Of a stretch of 64,000 nt of DNA, positions 37,001 through 48,602 are shown one piece after another. Made by a program: the position numbers and the translations under genes. The DNA is taken from positions 463,501 through 527,500 of the forward strand of contig JAESUZ010003487.1 of the NCBI GenBank assembly GCA_017311185.1, read 5' to 3'. The DNA comes from Proteles cristata cristata (Eukaryota; Chordata; Mammalia; Carnivora; Hyaenidae). The notes beneath the pieces are model-generated. The model had not been told where the DNA came from, searched no databases, and worked only from the letters and a program-made list of their open reading frames with translations. The stretch's first letter is position 1, and each line of letters starts with the position of its first letter.

Positions 37001-37777
37001 TGGCTAGTGCCCCATGACCAGGAACAGCCTCCACATGGGGTTTGGGGGAGCTAGGTGGCTTAGCACTTCTGTCACTTGAAAGAGAGCACTAATACCCTCT
37101 AAGGTGTTCATTCTGAACATCAGTGGCTTGAAGGCCCCCATGTCACCAAACAGAAAGAGTCTTAAAATTGTTCTTTCCTTGCTCACAGTTGGTGACACAT
37201 TCCAATGGGTGGACTATGAAAATACCACTTATTTCTTCCTCAGTTTTTAACAATGAAATTAGTGAGAAAAATACCAAATCCTTTTGCCTTCCTCCTCATG
37301 CTATTCAAAGGAGACTAGATATAGATGAAGGAGGGCCTGAGAGCAGTGTTCTGTGCCTCTGAGCAGGATGAGGTCTCAAGAGCCATGAAATAGGAAGAGT
37401 GGAAACAAAGAGTGCTGGCCAACTGGAGGCCTGCAAATTCTCCAGAGTAAAGCTGTGTAAGGGGTGACCCTAAATGGATTACGGTGTGTCACTGCTTCCC
37501 TTAGATCTGAGGTCATCAGGTGTGGCTCCAGGACATCATCCACATCCTCTAGTAGTCTCACTTCATAGCCCCCAGCATCACGCAAGGCTACCATCATGTT
37601 CGTATTTTGTGAAGTGAGGAAGATTAGGAGGAACTGTCCTCTGTCCCTAACCTCTCCTGGACATCTGTGCTGGTTGCCCTGCATGGGTTTGGTTTTGGGA
37701 GGAACGCTCACCAGTGTTCTCTGTAGTCTGTTGTGGTTCTGGAAAGCTGAGTCTTGTCAGCAGTGGCCTCCGGAGCC
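37001..37777. other. Unidentified sequence upstream of the retrocopy
   Basis: It holds a minus-strand open frame of 111 codons at 37376-37711 (contains LLEDVDDVLEPHLM), which I do not recognise. The last 20 bases before 37778 (ggcctccggagcc) could be 5' UTR of the retrocopy that follows. Confidence 0.35.
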
Positions 37778-39450
37778 ATGGTGGACCCACAGTTGGTCAT
37801 GATGTTCTGCACTTGGAGATACAGTGCCAGGCAGTAGCTGCACTACCAGGGTCCTTCAACCAGAACCAGAGGACCACAACTGTCATGGAAGTGGTGGTAT
37901 TGGTTCTCAGGGGAGGATTTTTAATCATCAAAAGTCTACTCTGCAAGTAGAACAAAGAACTGGCTACTGGAATTTCTGCCCTTCAGGAAAAATGACATCA
38001 AATTCTTGAGAAGCCTACCCTCACTGAGAACAAAAGGGAAGAACTGAAGGCATCCAGCTCTTTACTTAGATTTAAAAGGTCTTCAAGAGGAGAAATATAA
38101 ACATTTCAAAAACTTGAACTGATGGCTGACATTTCAAGATTCAGTCTTTAGAAGGTGCATCAACAAACATCCAATTTCAAGTAGCCACCACTAAAACAGC
38201 CTTCAGAGCACATCAGAAAAATATAGAACAACTTCATACAGCACTAAAAGACGCTTTGGATGAAAATTCTACTTTTCAAGGAAGTATAAGCTGCTTTCAT
38301 AAGAGGCTAAGGAACAGAAACAAGAGAGAACAAACCTGTTAAACAGAATAAAGTAGCAGAAGAGGCTGAAACGCCAATGAGACGAGTTTAAATGATCAAG
38401 AAAGTCAAATGAAGCCTCTGGGAGACCTCTTACTGAAGAAGAGTGACTGGGATCCTGTTCATGAAGAAGCAACTTGGATGGTGGGAACTTGCAACTGGAA
38501 GAAAGAACACATCAGCAAATGGAAAGCTCTTGAAACAGGAAGTTTTAAAAAAAAACTTTTGAAGAAATCGATCAATATGGCTAAGTCAAATACATATTGA
38601 AGAAAAGAAAAAAGAAAGAAATGTACACTGAATTCACTGAAGAAAATAAAATAATCAATGAATTGAAAGATATTAGATGTCTCCACACTGAGAAAATTTT
38701 CCTGCAGTTAGAAAAAACACTGCAGAGAGTCCAATAGAAATTTTAGGTCCTTTCTGAGCTAAATTAAATAAAAATGAATTTTCACCAAATAGCCAGAGGA
38801 GAACTAATTTACTCCATAAAAACAAACACAAATCTTTCCAAAGCTAATACCATCCATGCTGGACATCTATAAAATACAAGCCAAAATTCTTTCAGATAAC
38901 TCTGAATGAATCGCAAACTCTTAACAAAGCCAGTTTATTGTTCATGAAAGAAGAGTTCATGTTAAAGAGCCCTATGGGCAGAGAGAAATCTTAGTTACTC
39001 AAGGAGAGAAAAAGCATACATCAGGAAAAAAACTTATGGAAGAATTTAAACATTTAGAAAGGTATACTTACATCCTTTATGTTAGAAATGGGGTATTTGG
39101 CAGAAGCTTGCAAAGAGCACCAGAGAACCCTCTGGATGACCAGATCCCCATGGAAGAAGGTTGTGATGGTAGAAGGAGTCAGGTCCAGCATCCCATATAC
39201 ATCAGATGCCATCCTACTGAGGGTCAGAACCTTTGGGGCAGAATCCTCCATGAGGCCACCTCCCTACTGATGTGGGAGATCCTCCATGAGAGCATGCCAG
39301 AATGTGTCCTGGGGTTCTGTGCACTAACACTAGGGACCTTCCTTGATCCAGCCCTCCCAGCTGAATGGGAAGCCACAAGCCACAGAGCTGGTTCTCCATC
39401 TCATGGTCTCATTACTGGCCAGAGGTCATCCAGGGCATTTAGGAGATAGT
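37778..39450 (+). pseudogene. CTAGE5: Processed pseudogene of the MIA2/CTAGE5 family
   Basis: The parent proteins (CTAGE5/MIA2, relative of TANGO1/MIA3) are ER exit-site membrane proteins that help load bulky cargo such as procollagen and lipoproteins. This copy follows the parental order without introns but switches frame repeatedly. Landmarks: AVAALPGSFN, then hydrophobic VVLVLRGGFLIIKSLL (about 37835-37950); ELATGISALQEK (about 37956); ELMADISRFSL (38116); LKDALDENSTFQ (about 38244); LLLKKSDWD (about 38424); LKDIRCLHTEKIFLQ (38663); KLMEEFKHLER (about 39027); ENPLDDQI (about 39124); LPAEWEAT (39353). I align these to the family from memory; CTAGE5 fits better than MIA3. The start is consistent with the short CTAGE-type N-terminus. 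The proline-rich C-terminus, 3' UTR and A-tail are not visible. Many stops and at least five frameshifts make it non-functional. Confidence 0.85.
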
Positions 39451-39487
39451 TCCTAAGAAAAGAATCCTCTTTTGTTCCTCTCTTCTT

Positions 39488-39678
39488 TTTTCTTAATGTT
39501 TATTTATTTTTAAGGGAGGGGAGAGGGTCAGAGAGAGAGAGAGAGACAGAGAATCCAAAATGGGCTCCTTGCTGTCATCGCCAACCCCAACGCAGGGCCT
39601 GAACGCACAAGCCATGAGACCATGACCTGAGCTGAAACCAAGAGGATGCTTAACCAGCTGAGCCACCCAGGTGCCCTT
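39488..39678 (-). mobile_element. CAN SINE
   Basis: A poly-T/AT left end (ttaatgtttatttattttta), inverted GA block, inverted gcagggcctgaacgcacaag and head gagccacccaggtgccc. An imperfect flanking repeat ttcctctcttctt / ttcctctattctt is visible. It sits just past the retrocopy and may mark where its 3' end was lost. Confidence 0.92.
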
Positions 39679-39689
39679 CCTTCCTCTAT

Positions 39690-40320
39690 TCTTGAAAGCA
39701 AGGACAACTCTCCCTAGGAATTCTCTCTCACCCCTGAGGGGATTTCCTGGCCTAGAACAACCTCTGCTGGCACTAAGAAGTATCCCCATACCAAGCTCTA
39801 AATTTGGTCCACACAACCTGAAAACAGAAGCGAGTCACCTTCCCAGTTGATCCTACCTTAATAAGCCTCCTTCTAAAGGTCCAAAACCATAGCAAGAAGT
39901 TTTCTGCCCCCTCCCTCAGACTAAAATAATATGATATTTTCTCCATTAGTTGGATTGCCATTAAGTGATTATGGCTCAAATGGAAGCTTGATAGAATTAT
40001 AATTCTTGGGATAATTTATAATTGTAGATTATCGAAATGTGACTCTCATAGCTTAGTTACATATTTGTAATTCTATGGGTAAGTAGCATAATTACAGGTT
40101 TTTTTTTTATGGTTAAGCCCATTAAAGTCAGAAACACAGCAAAACATGTTTATTTCTCCTAATATAATTTTGATTTTGGTTTTAGTGTTATTATGTAATA
40201 ATACAATATTTCAAATGGAAACTTAATAGGACTGTCATTCTTAAAAGAATGTTTTACAGATATACATTATACAAATGTAAAGCTTATTAATAAGTGGCTT
40301 ATACCTTATTTGGTTTTTAG
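39690..40320. other. Unique AT-rich sequence
   Basis: The blocks tcaaatggaagcttgataga and tcaaatggaaacttaatagg recur at about 39977 and 40211, and gctcaatggaagct at about 40677. This suggests an old, locally repeated element that I cannot name. Confidence 0.4.
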
Positions 40321-40515
40321 TTATTTATTTTTTTAAATGTTTATTTATTTATCTATCTGAGACGGAGAAAGTAAGCATGTGCGCATGGTGGGGGAGGGGC
40401 AGAGAAAGAGGGAGAGAGAGACCTAAGTAGGCTGACAAACTCCCAAACCATGAGATCAGGACCTAAGCAAAAATCAAGTCAGAAGCTTAACTGACTGAAC
40501 CACCCAGGCACCTCT
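40321..40515 (-). mobile_element. CAN SINE, diverged
   Basis: The left end aaatgtttatttatttatc is followed by an inverted GA block, then caaaccatgagatcaggacc and head gaaccacccaggcacct. The duplication ccttatttggtttttag / ccttatatggtttttgg is at 40304-40320 and 40525-40541. Confidence 0.88.
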
Positions 40516-40541
40516 TCCTTATGTCCTTATATGGTTTTTGG

Positions 40542-42240
40542 ATAATCTAACTATAGTATTTTCATTGTAATTATTTAAGCAATCTCTTCTATTGATACAG
40601 AAACTTTTTGTTTTTCTTCTAAAGTAATTTTGAATTTCTTCTCATTCAGTTTCAATGCTATAGTTAATTGAAAGTTGCTCAATGGAAGCTAAATACAATT
40701 CTTAGGGGAGTGTCTTACAAATGGAATTTAAAGTGATTTTCATGGATAAATGTTTCCTTTTCCTTTACTCATAAATAATTTAGGGATAACATTTCCAGTT
40801 GTTGATGCTTAACGAGTTCTCCACAATGTGAACTATAGTTAAGAGCTTTACACAAACAAACTTGCAAATGGAGACATTTGAAACTCAAAGTTTATTTTTG
40901 TGTAACTGGGGCTGAATTTACTCAAGATTAACATATTTAACTATAAAATCTTGACTTAAAAATCCTGTTCATCTTCAAAATTTTATATTTGGTGGTTTCC
41001 TTTCTAAGGATTTGCTTTTGATTTCTTTCTATAATTTCTCCTTATAAACTCTCAAAGTACTTTGAGCCACTTTAATTGTATCCTATCTTGCAAAATCCTT
41101 GTCTAATTGACCACGGTTCCTATAGACTGGGATTTTGTGTGCACGGGAGCATGTAGTGTGTTTCAATTCGTGTGTCTTGTACTGTAACTAGTGCATGTTT
41201 TAAACACAGGAACATCAGGGGTGGTCAATAGATGTTTATAAAATTGAATTAAAATCACTTTAAGTAAAGTGAATTTGAAAACATGCTGAGCAGTCTTCTA
41301 CCACAGTCCACCAGAGCCTCTGGCTAGTGATCATTAAGAGGCAGGGGGTTCTACCCCACATATGTGCTTCCAGAAACAGACTATCGACTTTTCTATCTCA
41401 GGCAAAATGGCTCTCCCTTTCCCCTCAGGCATGTCCAGAATGAGAAAGAAAACTGTCAGTCTTAAACTAGATTTGGTGAGAACGTACAAAGTTAATCAAA
41501 GAAATCTATGACTTTTACTGAAAAATAGCTACCATAGCACATGCACTCCTTCTGCAAGGGAGAAGAATTACCTGCAAATGCAAAGGGCAGCCCTCTTTTA
41601 TTCCTTAATATGAAACTTCCTGTTAATACAATGTGAAGGCTTTGGGCCATAACGCTTAGAGAAGGCCCAAACTGTGAAAATCTAAGGTTCTTATTATAGA
41701 GTTAACTTGACTTTATTGCACATTTTTCATATAATAAAACAACCCTCCAAAGTTTATCTAGATACTGGGAGACAATATATATGTACAATTCAGATGAGTT
41801 AACATTACAGTGAAAGCCTTCACTTTTGCATTTCCTGGCTTTTGGGTGCCATTATTATTATTTATGACTTGAATGCTGACAGCCAATTCAGCATTGCATA
41901 AGCCATAAAGTAAGCATGGCTTCTGCCTTGGGGCTTGTTGAATGAATTAGACAGGAAAAATATTTCATATTAAAAATCTCAACTCTGGGTATAGTTAACT
42001 CTCAAAGGTATGAGTCACTTTGCCTTTAAGACACTTGTCCTTTTCTTTCTTTACCCTTTGTAACCTTTTGCCTTCATTTGTGCACTTCTTCACTTGGAGA
42101 ACATAATTGAAACAATGAATGAAGACGTTAATTCTCCTAAAATAGTCAGTGCAGTATTCCAGTGTTGCAACACTGTCAGTACAGGCATGAAGAAATGGAA
42201 AGGAGAGTGTGACTATGAGAATTAAGTTAGAACTCATTTG
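40542..42240. other. Unique non-coding sequence
   Basis: AT-rich, with no gene or dated repeat recognised. A minus-strand chance frame is at 41995-42249. Confidence 0.4.
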
Positions 42241-42482
42241 CCTCTGCACTTTGGCACATGCTGGTTCTTCTGTCCATCATGCCCTTCCTCCCTGATCTCC
42301 AGCTCAGAAGTCTATTCCATTAAGCCTTCCTTGACCTCTCCCAGGCCATACCTACTGACATTGTTTGTCTCCCACGTGGCTACATGTTCTCTGAATGTGA
42401 GCAGAGCGCCTTATTCAGGTGTGTGTCCCAGCATCTGGCCCTGAATGCTCAGCACCTTTGGGAAGTGAGTGAATGAATAATA
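42240..42482 (+). mobile_element. L2 fragment
   Basis: Ordered blocks ctctgcactttggcacatgc, catgcccttcctccctgat, agccttccttgacctctccc and an end with gctcagcacctttgggaagt then gaatgaat match the LINE-2 3' end. Confidence 0.7.
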
Positions 42483-43535
42483 AAACAGAAAGGACTAAGT
42501 CTGAGGTAGCTATATCCATCCTATCTTTTAGAATGATATGATTGGTGAAATTTCTACCCATCTACTCAAAGTCTTAATCATAATTAGGAATACTTTCTGA
42601 CCCCTTCAATAACTTGTAAACAACTTAACAATCAGCATAATGCCTAAATGTATCATGGTCAAAATATGTCTGTTGCTCAATTGCCTTTCCTTTATGGGCA
42701 GCCTATTATTGATTTATAGGTACTCTACTTACTTTGGAATCAGTAATTCCCAGAACATAGCTATATCTCTTCTTCATTCATTAATCCTGTCATTCCTAAG
42801 CCTTTACTAATTAATTCTCAAGAGTTTGCTTGACAATAGTTTATTCTTCATCTCATTTATTTTTTTCCTTCTGAAACTCCTATTATATAGAGTGAAATTC
42901 TCCCTGTCCTCCATATCTTTTGTCTTTTTCTCTCATGGTTTTCCCTGCTTATCCTTCTGCTCCATGTTCTAGGACAATTATTCAAATTAGTATTCTTAAT
43001 TACTGGTTTACCCACTTAATATCCATTCTGATATTAACTGCCTTTTTATCTAATATTTCTTTTTAAGGTAAATGGTTGAAGAACTTGAAAAAGCAGTTAA
43101 TGATACCAAAAGTCTAAATTATTAACAAACCCACATACCTATTACTTTATACTCTGGATGGCCACTTGAAATTTCAAGGAAATATTTCCAATAAAAATAT
43201 TATGCCTTTAAATAGCATTTCTTTATATTTTGTCCTGAGTGTCAGAATCCAATTACATTCACTAAGTACAGGTTCCTTACCTCAGTTTGTATCTTGTATT
43301 CTTCTAGATGTGGGGGTGTACAAAAAATGCGTAGCATTGCTTATGCTCTGAAGCAGCTGATAATCTTTAATTTTTAAGTTTTACACTAACATGTAAGATG
43401 ATACTTATGATTTAGGAAGCCTGAGATATGTCTCGTGATGATATACGAGCATGAGGTAGTGGCCTAGGGATGCATCTGGATTTGCTGACGTGGGAAGATA
43501 ACATTTGGTGTGGGCAAAAGTAAAGGGAAAGACAC
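42483..43535. other. Unique non-coding sequence
   Basis: No gene or repeat recognised. Confidence 0.4.
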
Positions 43536-43715
43536 CTGAACCTCAAGTTAGAGCCCAGGTGGGGTCCTGGCTTTGTCTCCTACTGGCTGAGTGATCTCAT
43601 TTTATCTACCTGTGAAATAAAGAGAATACTGACCTAATTGGGTAATTATGAAAATTAAACAAGATGGCACAGTCTCCAAAGTAATTTGTGATCTAAGAAG
43701 TGCATTCTGTAATCT
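43535..43715 (+). mobile_element. MIR
   Basis: Ordered blocks gagcccaggtggggtcctgg, ctttgtctcctactggctga, gtgatctcattttatctacc and tgaaataaagagaatactga match MIR 5' and core sequence. Confidence 0.8.
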
Positions 43716-43914
43716 TATCTTAATAGAATTCCCTCTTCCTTTTTTCAACCACCCAAATTATTTTAAATTAGAAACATAAAAAAACTCAGATATCTTCCTT
43801 TTCAGAGTCTCAACCCTAAGACAAAATTTAATTTCTCTGCTTAGAAATAACTCTACAATGTAAATCAATAAATATATACTATAAGCCAGACACATCTGTC
43901 ATACTCATGTAGTT

Positions 43915-44125
43915 CTCCTTAAAGGTCCAGATAGTACAGATTTTAGGCTTTTGGGCCATATGGTCTCTGTTACGAGTATTCAACTCTGCTGTTATAGCAC
44001 GAAAGCATCCATAGATAACATATAAACATAGGGGCTTGGCTGTGCTCCAATGAAATTAAACAACAACAACAACAGGTAGTAGGCCAGATTTGGCCAGTGG
44101 GACCTAGTTTGCTAACTCCTATTCT
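43915..44125 (+). mobile_element. hAT-Charlie (MER1-like) DNA transposon relic
   Basis: Blocks aaggtccagatagtacagat, tttgggccatatggtctctg, tattcaactctgctgttata, gcacgaaagcatccatagat and ggcttggctgtgctccaatg are followed by aggccagatttggccagtgg. This is the well-known non-autonomous hAT-Charlie pattern. A short (AAC)n run is at about 44061-44075. No transposase is encoded. Confidence 0.8.
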
Positions 44126-44461
44126 AGGTAATACTGAGATGAAAACAAACTCCTGACCTCATAAAGCTTACATGCTAGTGGGGACGATAATCAATAAACA
44201 AAAACCAAACAATACACAATGGAATTGCAGATGGTATTAAAGTGCCATGAAGAACAACAGAAGCAGAATAAGAAAATCAACAGTAATGAGTGGGGAATGG
44301 AGAAGCTATTTTAGAAGGAGCAGTCAGGGAAGGCCACCATGAGGAATAACCACTTGAGAAGAAATCAGGATAAAATGAAGAAGCAATGAATGCCATGTCC
44401 GTCGAGTGACCAGAAATTCTATGGGAAAAAATACCTAAAAGGAAAAGAGCTATTATATAAT
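44126..44461 (+). repeat. Old unnamed mammalian repeat
   Basis: Blocks cctcataaagcttacatgct, gtggggacgataatcaataa, agtcagggaaggccaccatg and aggaataaccacttgagaag match the family at 3955. A plus-strand MLT1-type LTR follows directly. Confidence 0.6.
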
Positions 44462-44921
44462 GTAATGAGTTGAATAGTGGCTCTCCAAAAGATATGACTA
44501 TTGGGAACCTTTGAATATGACCTCACTTGGAATAAGGGTCTTTGCAGATGAAATTAAGTTAAAGATCTTGAGATGAGATTATCTTGATTAGAGTAGGCCC
44601 TGAATCCAATGGCAAGTCCTCATTCAAGAGGAAAGTGGAAACAGACAAAGAGAAAAGAGGGCAGAGGACAAAGAAGGCAGCGGCTGAGACTGGAGTTATG
44701 AGTTGCAAGCCAAGAAACTCCAAAGATTGCTAACATTCACCAGAAGCTAGGAGACAGGCATGGAACAGATTCTCCCTCATTGCCTCCAGAAAGGATAAAC
44801 CCTGCTAACATCTTGATTTTGGATTTCTTGTCTCCACAACTGTGAAAGAATAAATTTTTATCTTAAGCCACCCAGTTTCTGGTAATTTGTTAAGACAGCT
44901 CTAGGAAACCAATGCATACGG
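44462..44921 (+). mobile_element. MLT1-type MaLR LTR
   Basis: The order is taatgagttgaatagtggct, ctttgcagatgaaattaagt, gagatgagattatcttgatt, tagagtaggccctgaatcca, ccacaactgtgaaagaataa and taagccacccagtttctggt, closing with ctctaggaaaccaatgca. It is a full-length or near full-length solo LTR of an ancient ERVL-MaLR element, with no internal sequence. Confidence 0.88.
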
Positions 44922-45345
44922 AAATACGCTTGGTATGTTAAAGGAACAGCAAAACCAGTGTAACTAGAGCCATAAAGGCAGAACCAAAAGAGGTAATCTG
45001 GATAGATATTTAAAATATGTAGTGGCTGAACATGACAAAGCCACCATCAATCAAAACAGATGCCTTTTGTTACAGCCTGCTGGGACATACTGATACATTT
45101 TCAACTGAGAGGTCAGAGAAAAGTCTGGAGAGGCAGGCAGGGGCCCAATAACACTGAGATTTGTAGGTCATGGGAGTTTGGATTTTACTTTGAGTGTAAA
45201 TGGAAGTCTGTGGAAGGTTCTGAGTAGGGGAGGAACATGATTTGAAACCTGGTTTTGAAGGGATCATGCAAAATGTTCGGTGGAAAAAGATGACTGTAGC
45301 AGGAAGGCAAGAGAGGAAGTAGGACAATAGGTAGCAATTCAAGGA
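44922..45345 (+). repeat. Old unnamed mammalian repeat
   Basis: Blocks tgttaaaggaacagcaaaac, gagaggtcagagaaaagtct, ttgtaggtcatgggagtttg, ggattttactttgagtgtaa and gaggaacatgatttgaaacc follow the order of the family at 14040. It probably belongs to the same copy as 44126, split by the LTR. Confidence 0.6.
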
Positions 45346-45459
45346 GTCTAGGCATCAAATGATGGCTGCCTGATTCGGGGTGCTACAGAATTCCACATGT
45401 TTTGCACAGCGCAATCCCAGCGGTGCCATTCACAGCATGAACACTGTATATTTTGTCAC

Positions 45460-45530
45460 ATGGCTTATATATATATAACATATATAACATATTATATATA
45501 TATATGTATATAAAATATATGTTATAATAG
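45460..45530. repeat. AT-rich imperfect (TA)n tract
   Basis: tatataacatatataacat-type units with self-complementarity. Confidence 0.85.
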
Positions 45531-45632
45531 CTTTCCAGCATATGTATGCAGTGATTTGTGTTCTTTGGAGCAAAACAGTACAGAACAGCAATATTCCAAC
45601 AGACGGTGTGTCTTGAGAAAAGAATGCATTTT

Positions 45633-45836
45633 TTTAAGTTTATTTATTTTTGAGAGAGAGAGAGAGAGAGAGAGCGTGTGTATGAGCAGAGCAGGGGCAG
45701 AGAGAGAGAGGAAGAGAATCCCAAGCAGCTGCCAGTGTGGAGCCCGATGTTGGGCTTGAACCCATGAACTGTGAGATTGTGACCTGAGCCAAAGTCAAGA
45801 GATCGTGCTTAATCGACTGAGCCACCCAGGTGCCCC
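45633..45836 (-). mobile_element. CAN SINE
   Basis: Poly-T then aagtttatttatttttgaga, inverted body (gatgttgggcttgaacccat) and head gagccacccaggtgcccc. Imperfect flanks agaatgcatttt / agggatgcatttt indicate the duplication. Confidence 0.93.
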
Positions 45837-45879
45837 AAGAAAGGGATGCATTTTAAAAATCTGCACAAGAGGCAATGAT

Positions 45880-46135
45880 GCTCAGTCCTTGGGCTACTAG
45901 AAAGAAGGTACTGAAAGAGGTCAAATTCAAAGTAGGTTATAGAGGCAGAATTGATGGACTCAATTCGAGTCACTGGGTGATACAATTTACCAAGATGGGG
46001 CAAATGGGGTAACATTAATCTGGTGTGTGGTGTGTTTGTGAGCAGTGGGAGTAGACTCAAGAGTTGCCTCTTCCCGTTACCTTTGAGATGCCTGTGAAAC
46101 ATCGGAGTAAAGAGATCTAGTAGACAGCTGCACAT
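45880..46135 (+). repeat. Old unnamed mammalian repeat
   Basis: Blocks agagttgcctcttcccgtta, cctttgagatgcctgtgaaa and tctagtagacagctgcacat match the inner part of the same old family. Confidence 0.5.
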
Positions 46136-47415
46136 ACTAAATTAGGGGTTAACTTCTGATAAGCTCTTGTCCAGCATTGCTGTATCTTCAAATAATGTAA
46201 TAAATTGACATTTCCTCCTGCTGGTGTAATGTTGATTGGATAAACTGGATGCGTATCTAGTGCTGAAGACGAAAAAAAAAAAAAAAAGAAAGGATTTTTT
46301 TTCCCAAAAGGTGCTTGGAATTGACTGTGATTATCTGGTAAAATTTATAGCGGATGAACCACATCTGGGCCTCTAGCCAAGTCACTGCTGAGCCTTTTAT
46401 CACTGGTTTGTGTGGCTCAGCGCTGCCTTCATTGACTTTGGGGGGCAGAAAGTCTCTGTGGATGTTAATGTTAAGTAATCTTTAACACTGGGAGTTTAAT
46501 GAGTTGTTTTAATGTTGGATGGTAAGTACTTCAAATCCATAATTCCACTTCACATTGCCTTTGTTATCCAACATGGTCTGTACTGAAATGCAGCTTTGGA
46601 AAGGATTCCCCAAAGGAAATTGTTTATTATCCCTTTGCCCAAATAGCCTCCCTTGGCCCTTAACTGAAAAGTTATTTACTTATGTGAAATAACGACTTTA
46701 ATCAGCTGTAGGTCATACTGGATATTAATAGAAAGAGAAAATGGTTGATAAATAATTGTGATAATGCTTACAGAAAATGAAATATGACACATAACCATAT
46801 CATACATACATTCCTTCTATGTCTCGTAAGTAAATTCTAAACGATCATATGGGAAGAAAAGCATTAGGTTTATGCCTTGTCTTTTCTTGGTTCCCTATAC
46901 TTTCTTCACCAAAGTTTTCTCAATGAATGCTGTGCAGCATAGTAAAAGGCATTTTTTCCAATGCTTTCTCACAGCCTTGTGACACAGTAATTCTAGGGTT
47001 TGGAAAATTAATGTCAGTTTTGACACTGAGTGCTATCTTGAAATTCCCAAATGTATCAGTCTACTAAATAGGTCTTGGCTGCCAGATAGTAAATACAAAA
47101 GTGTTACTGGGGAGATTGAGAGTCATTTTACTGGGGGAAGTTATCTCTACCTTTATCTCTATCTCTATATCTTCGTATTTATTTCTGTCTTCATCAGAGC
47201 TTAGAGACATTGACAAGGAAACTCTGGAAAGCATGATAAATGTTGACTTTCCCTTTAAAAATATACAACAAAAAATACCCTATAAATCCCCCAAGCCACT
47301 TTTTTTCCCAGCAGACTACTGAAGGAAGATACACTTGCTCACCAGTGGGTGCCTACATCTTGAGATCTAGAGGTACAGGTGGCCTCAAGAGGGACCTGGC
47401 TGGTGGGGCTCTTTG
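46136..47415. other. Repeat-free non-coding sequence, candidate conserved block
   Basis: 46300-46780 lacks recognisable transposons and contains several TAAT motifs, ttaatgttaagtaat-type sequence and tcatttgcat-like A/T motifs. A poly-A run is at 46271-46288. No gene is recognised. Function is inference only. Confidence 0.35.
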
Positions 47416-47565
47416 GCTTTGACAAAGGTCACTAATATAACTTGGAGCAAGTTAACTTAACCTTTCTCAACCTTAGGGTCCAGATCAGAAAAGGGAGATT
47501 TTTCTGAAGATTAAATGAGAAAATGTACTGAAAGCTAACTCAAAGCCAGAGTTCTTCCTATGTCA
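47415..47565 (+). mobile_element. MIR fragment
   Basis: Blocks cttggagcaagttaacttaa, cctttctcaaccttagggtc and gaagattaaatgagaaaatg match MIR core. Confidence 0.7.
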
Positions 47566-47904
47566 TTTCCTGTCTCTTGCTGCCATAAGAACAAGTAGGT
47601 GAGAGAGCTGAGCTGTTAGAAAAAGACAGCCACCAAGTAGTAACTGGAAGATGATGCTGGGGCATCCAGCAGATTGAACTCTCAGGTTTGAATTTTAGAA
47701 AAGTGTCTGAGGTAGCAAAGAAACCTGGAATCTTAGCTTGAGTGGACTTGTGAAAATAAAAGCAGACTATAAAAGCAGTTTATAGGCAGAGGCTATAAAA
47801 TAGCTATAGGGTGTTACTTACCTATTTTTCCCCATGAAAGAGATATTTTATTTAAGGAATTAAATATGTATGTGACTACTTTAGTTTAAAGACTTCTAAG
47901 TATT
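47566..47904. other. Unique non-coding sequence
   Basis: Nothing recognised before the SINE. Confidence 0.4.
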
Positions 47905-48279
47905 GGGGTGCATGGGTGGCTCAGCCGATTGGGCATCTGACTTTGGCTTAGGTCATGATCTCAAGGTTTGTTGAGTTTGAGTCCTGCAGTGGGCTCTGTG
48001 CTGACAGCTCAGATTCTGTGTTTCCCTCTCTCTCTCTGCCCCTCCTGTGCTCGTGCTCTGTCTCTCTCTCTTTCAAAAAAAAATGAATAAATATTTACTG
48101 AGGGCTGATGGGGGTGGAGGAGAGGGGAAGGGGGGTGATGGGCATGGGGGAGGGCACTTGTTGGGATGAGCACTGGCTGTTATATGTAAACCAACTTGAC
48201 AAATTATTTAAGAAAAAAAATAAAAAATAAAAAAATAAATGCTCAAATCTTAAAAAAATGAATAAATATTTAAAATAAT
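47905..48279 (+). mobile_element. CAN SINE whose A-tail holds an L1 3' end
   Basis: The head ggggtgcatgggtggctcag, body and CT block run to 48074, followed by the A-rich tail. The outer duplication aaagacttctaagtatt / aaagatttctaagtatt is at 47888-47904 and 48280-48296. The tail is interrupted by an L1 piece with its own duplication. Confidence 0.93.
48098..48251 (+). mobile_element. L1 3' end nested in a SINE tail
   Basis: It contains gagggctgatgggggtggag, ggtgatgggcatgggggagg, ggatgagcactggctgttat and accaacttgacaaattattt, then an A-rich tail. The inner 21-base duplication is at 48077-48097 and 48252-48272. About 16 bases at 48236-48251 (taaatgctcaaatct) are neither clear L1 nor tail. Confidence 0.9.
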
Positions 48280-48296
48280 AAAGATTTCTAAGTATT

Positions 48297-48583
48297 ACTT
48301 TTTCTTTTTAATGACTCTTTACTCATTTATGATCCATGGTGACATGAAATGGATTAGAACCTTGGGCCACTGTTACCCAGTCCTGCCTTTGGTGGAGGAG
48401 GGGTGCTTCCATGTTCACTGCCTTCTCATTGCCAACCAATCAAGAATAGACCTGTCATTATCGGAAGAGTCATCTGTTTAGTGAGATGTGGATATCATCA
48501 GTCACAACCTAACGGTCTTCCCCTGTTGGAGTTATTCCAGGTGGCTGTGTCAGTCACTTTTTCTGATCTTATTTGGAACTCTT
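48297..48583. other. Unique non-coding sequence
   Basis: Nothing recognised. Confidence 0.4.
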
Positions 48584-48602
48584 AAGAATTCCCACAAGGA
48601 AG

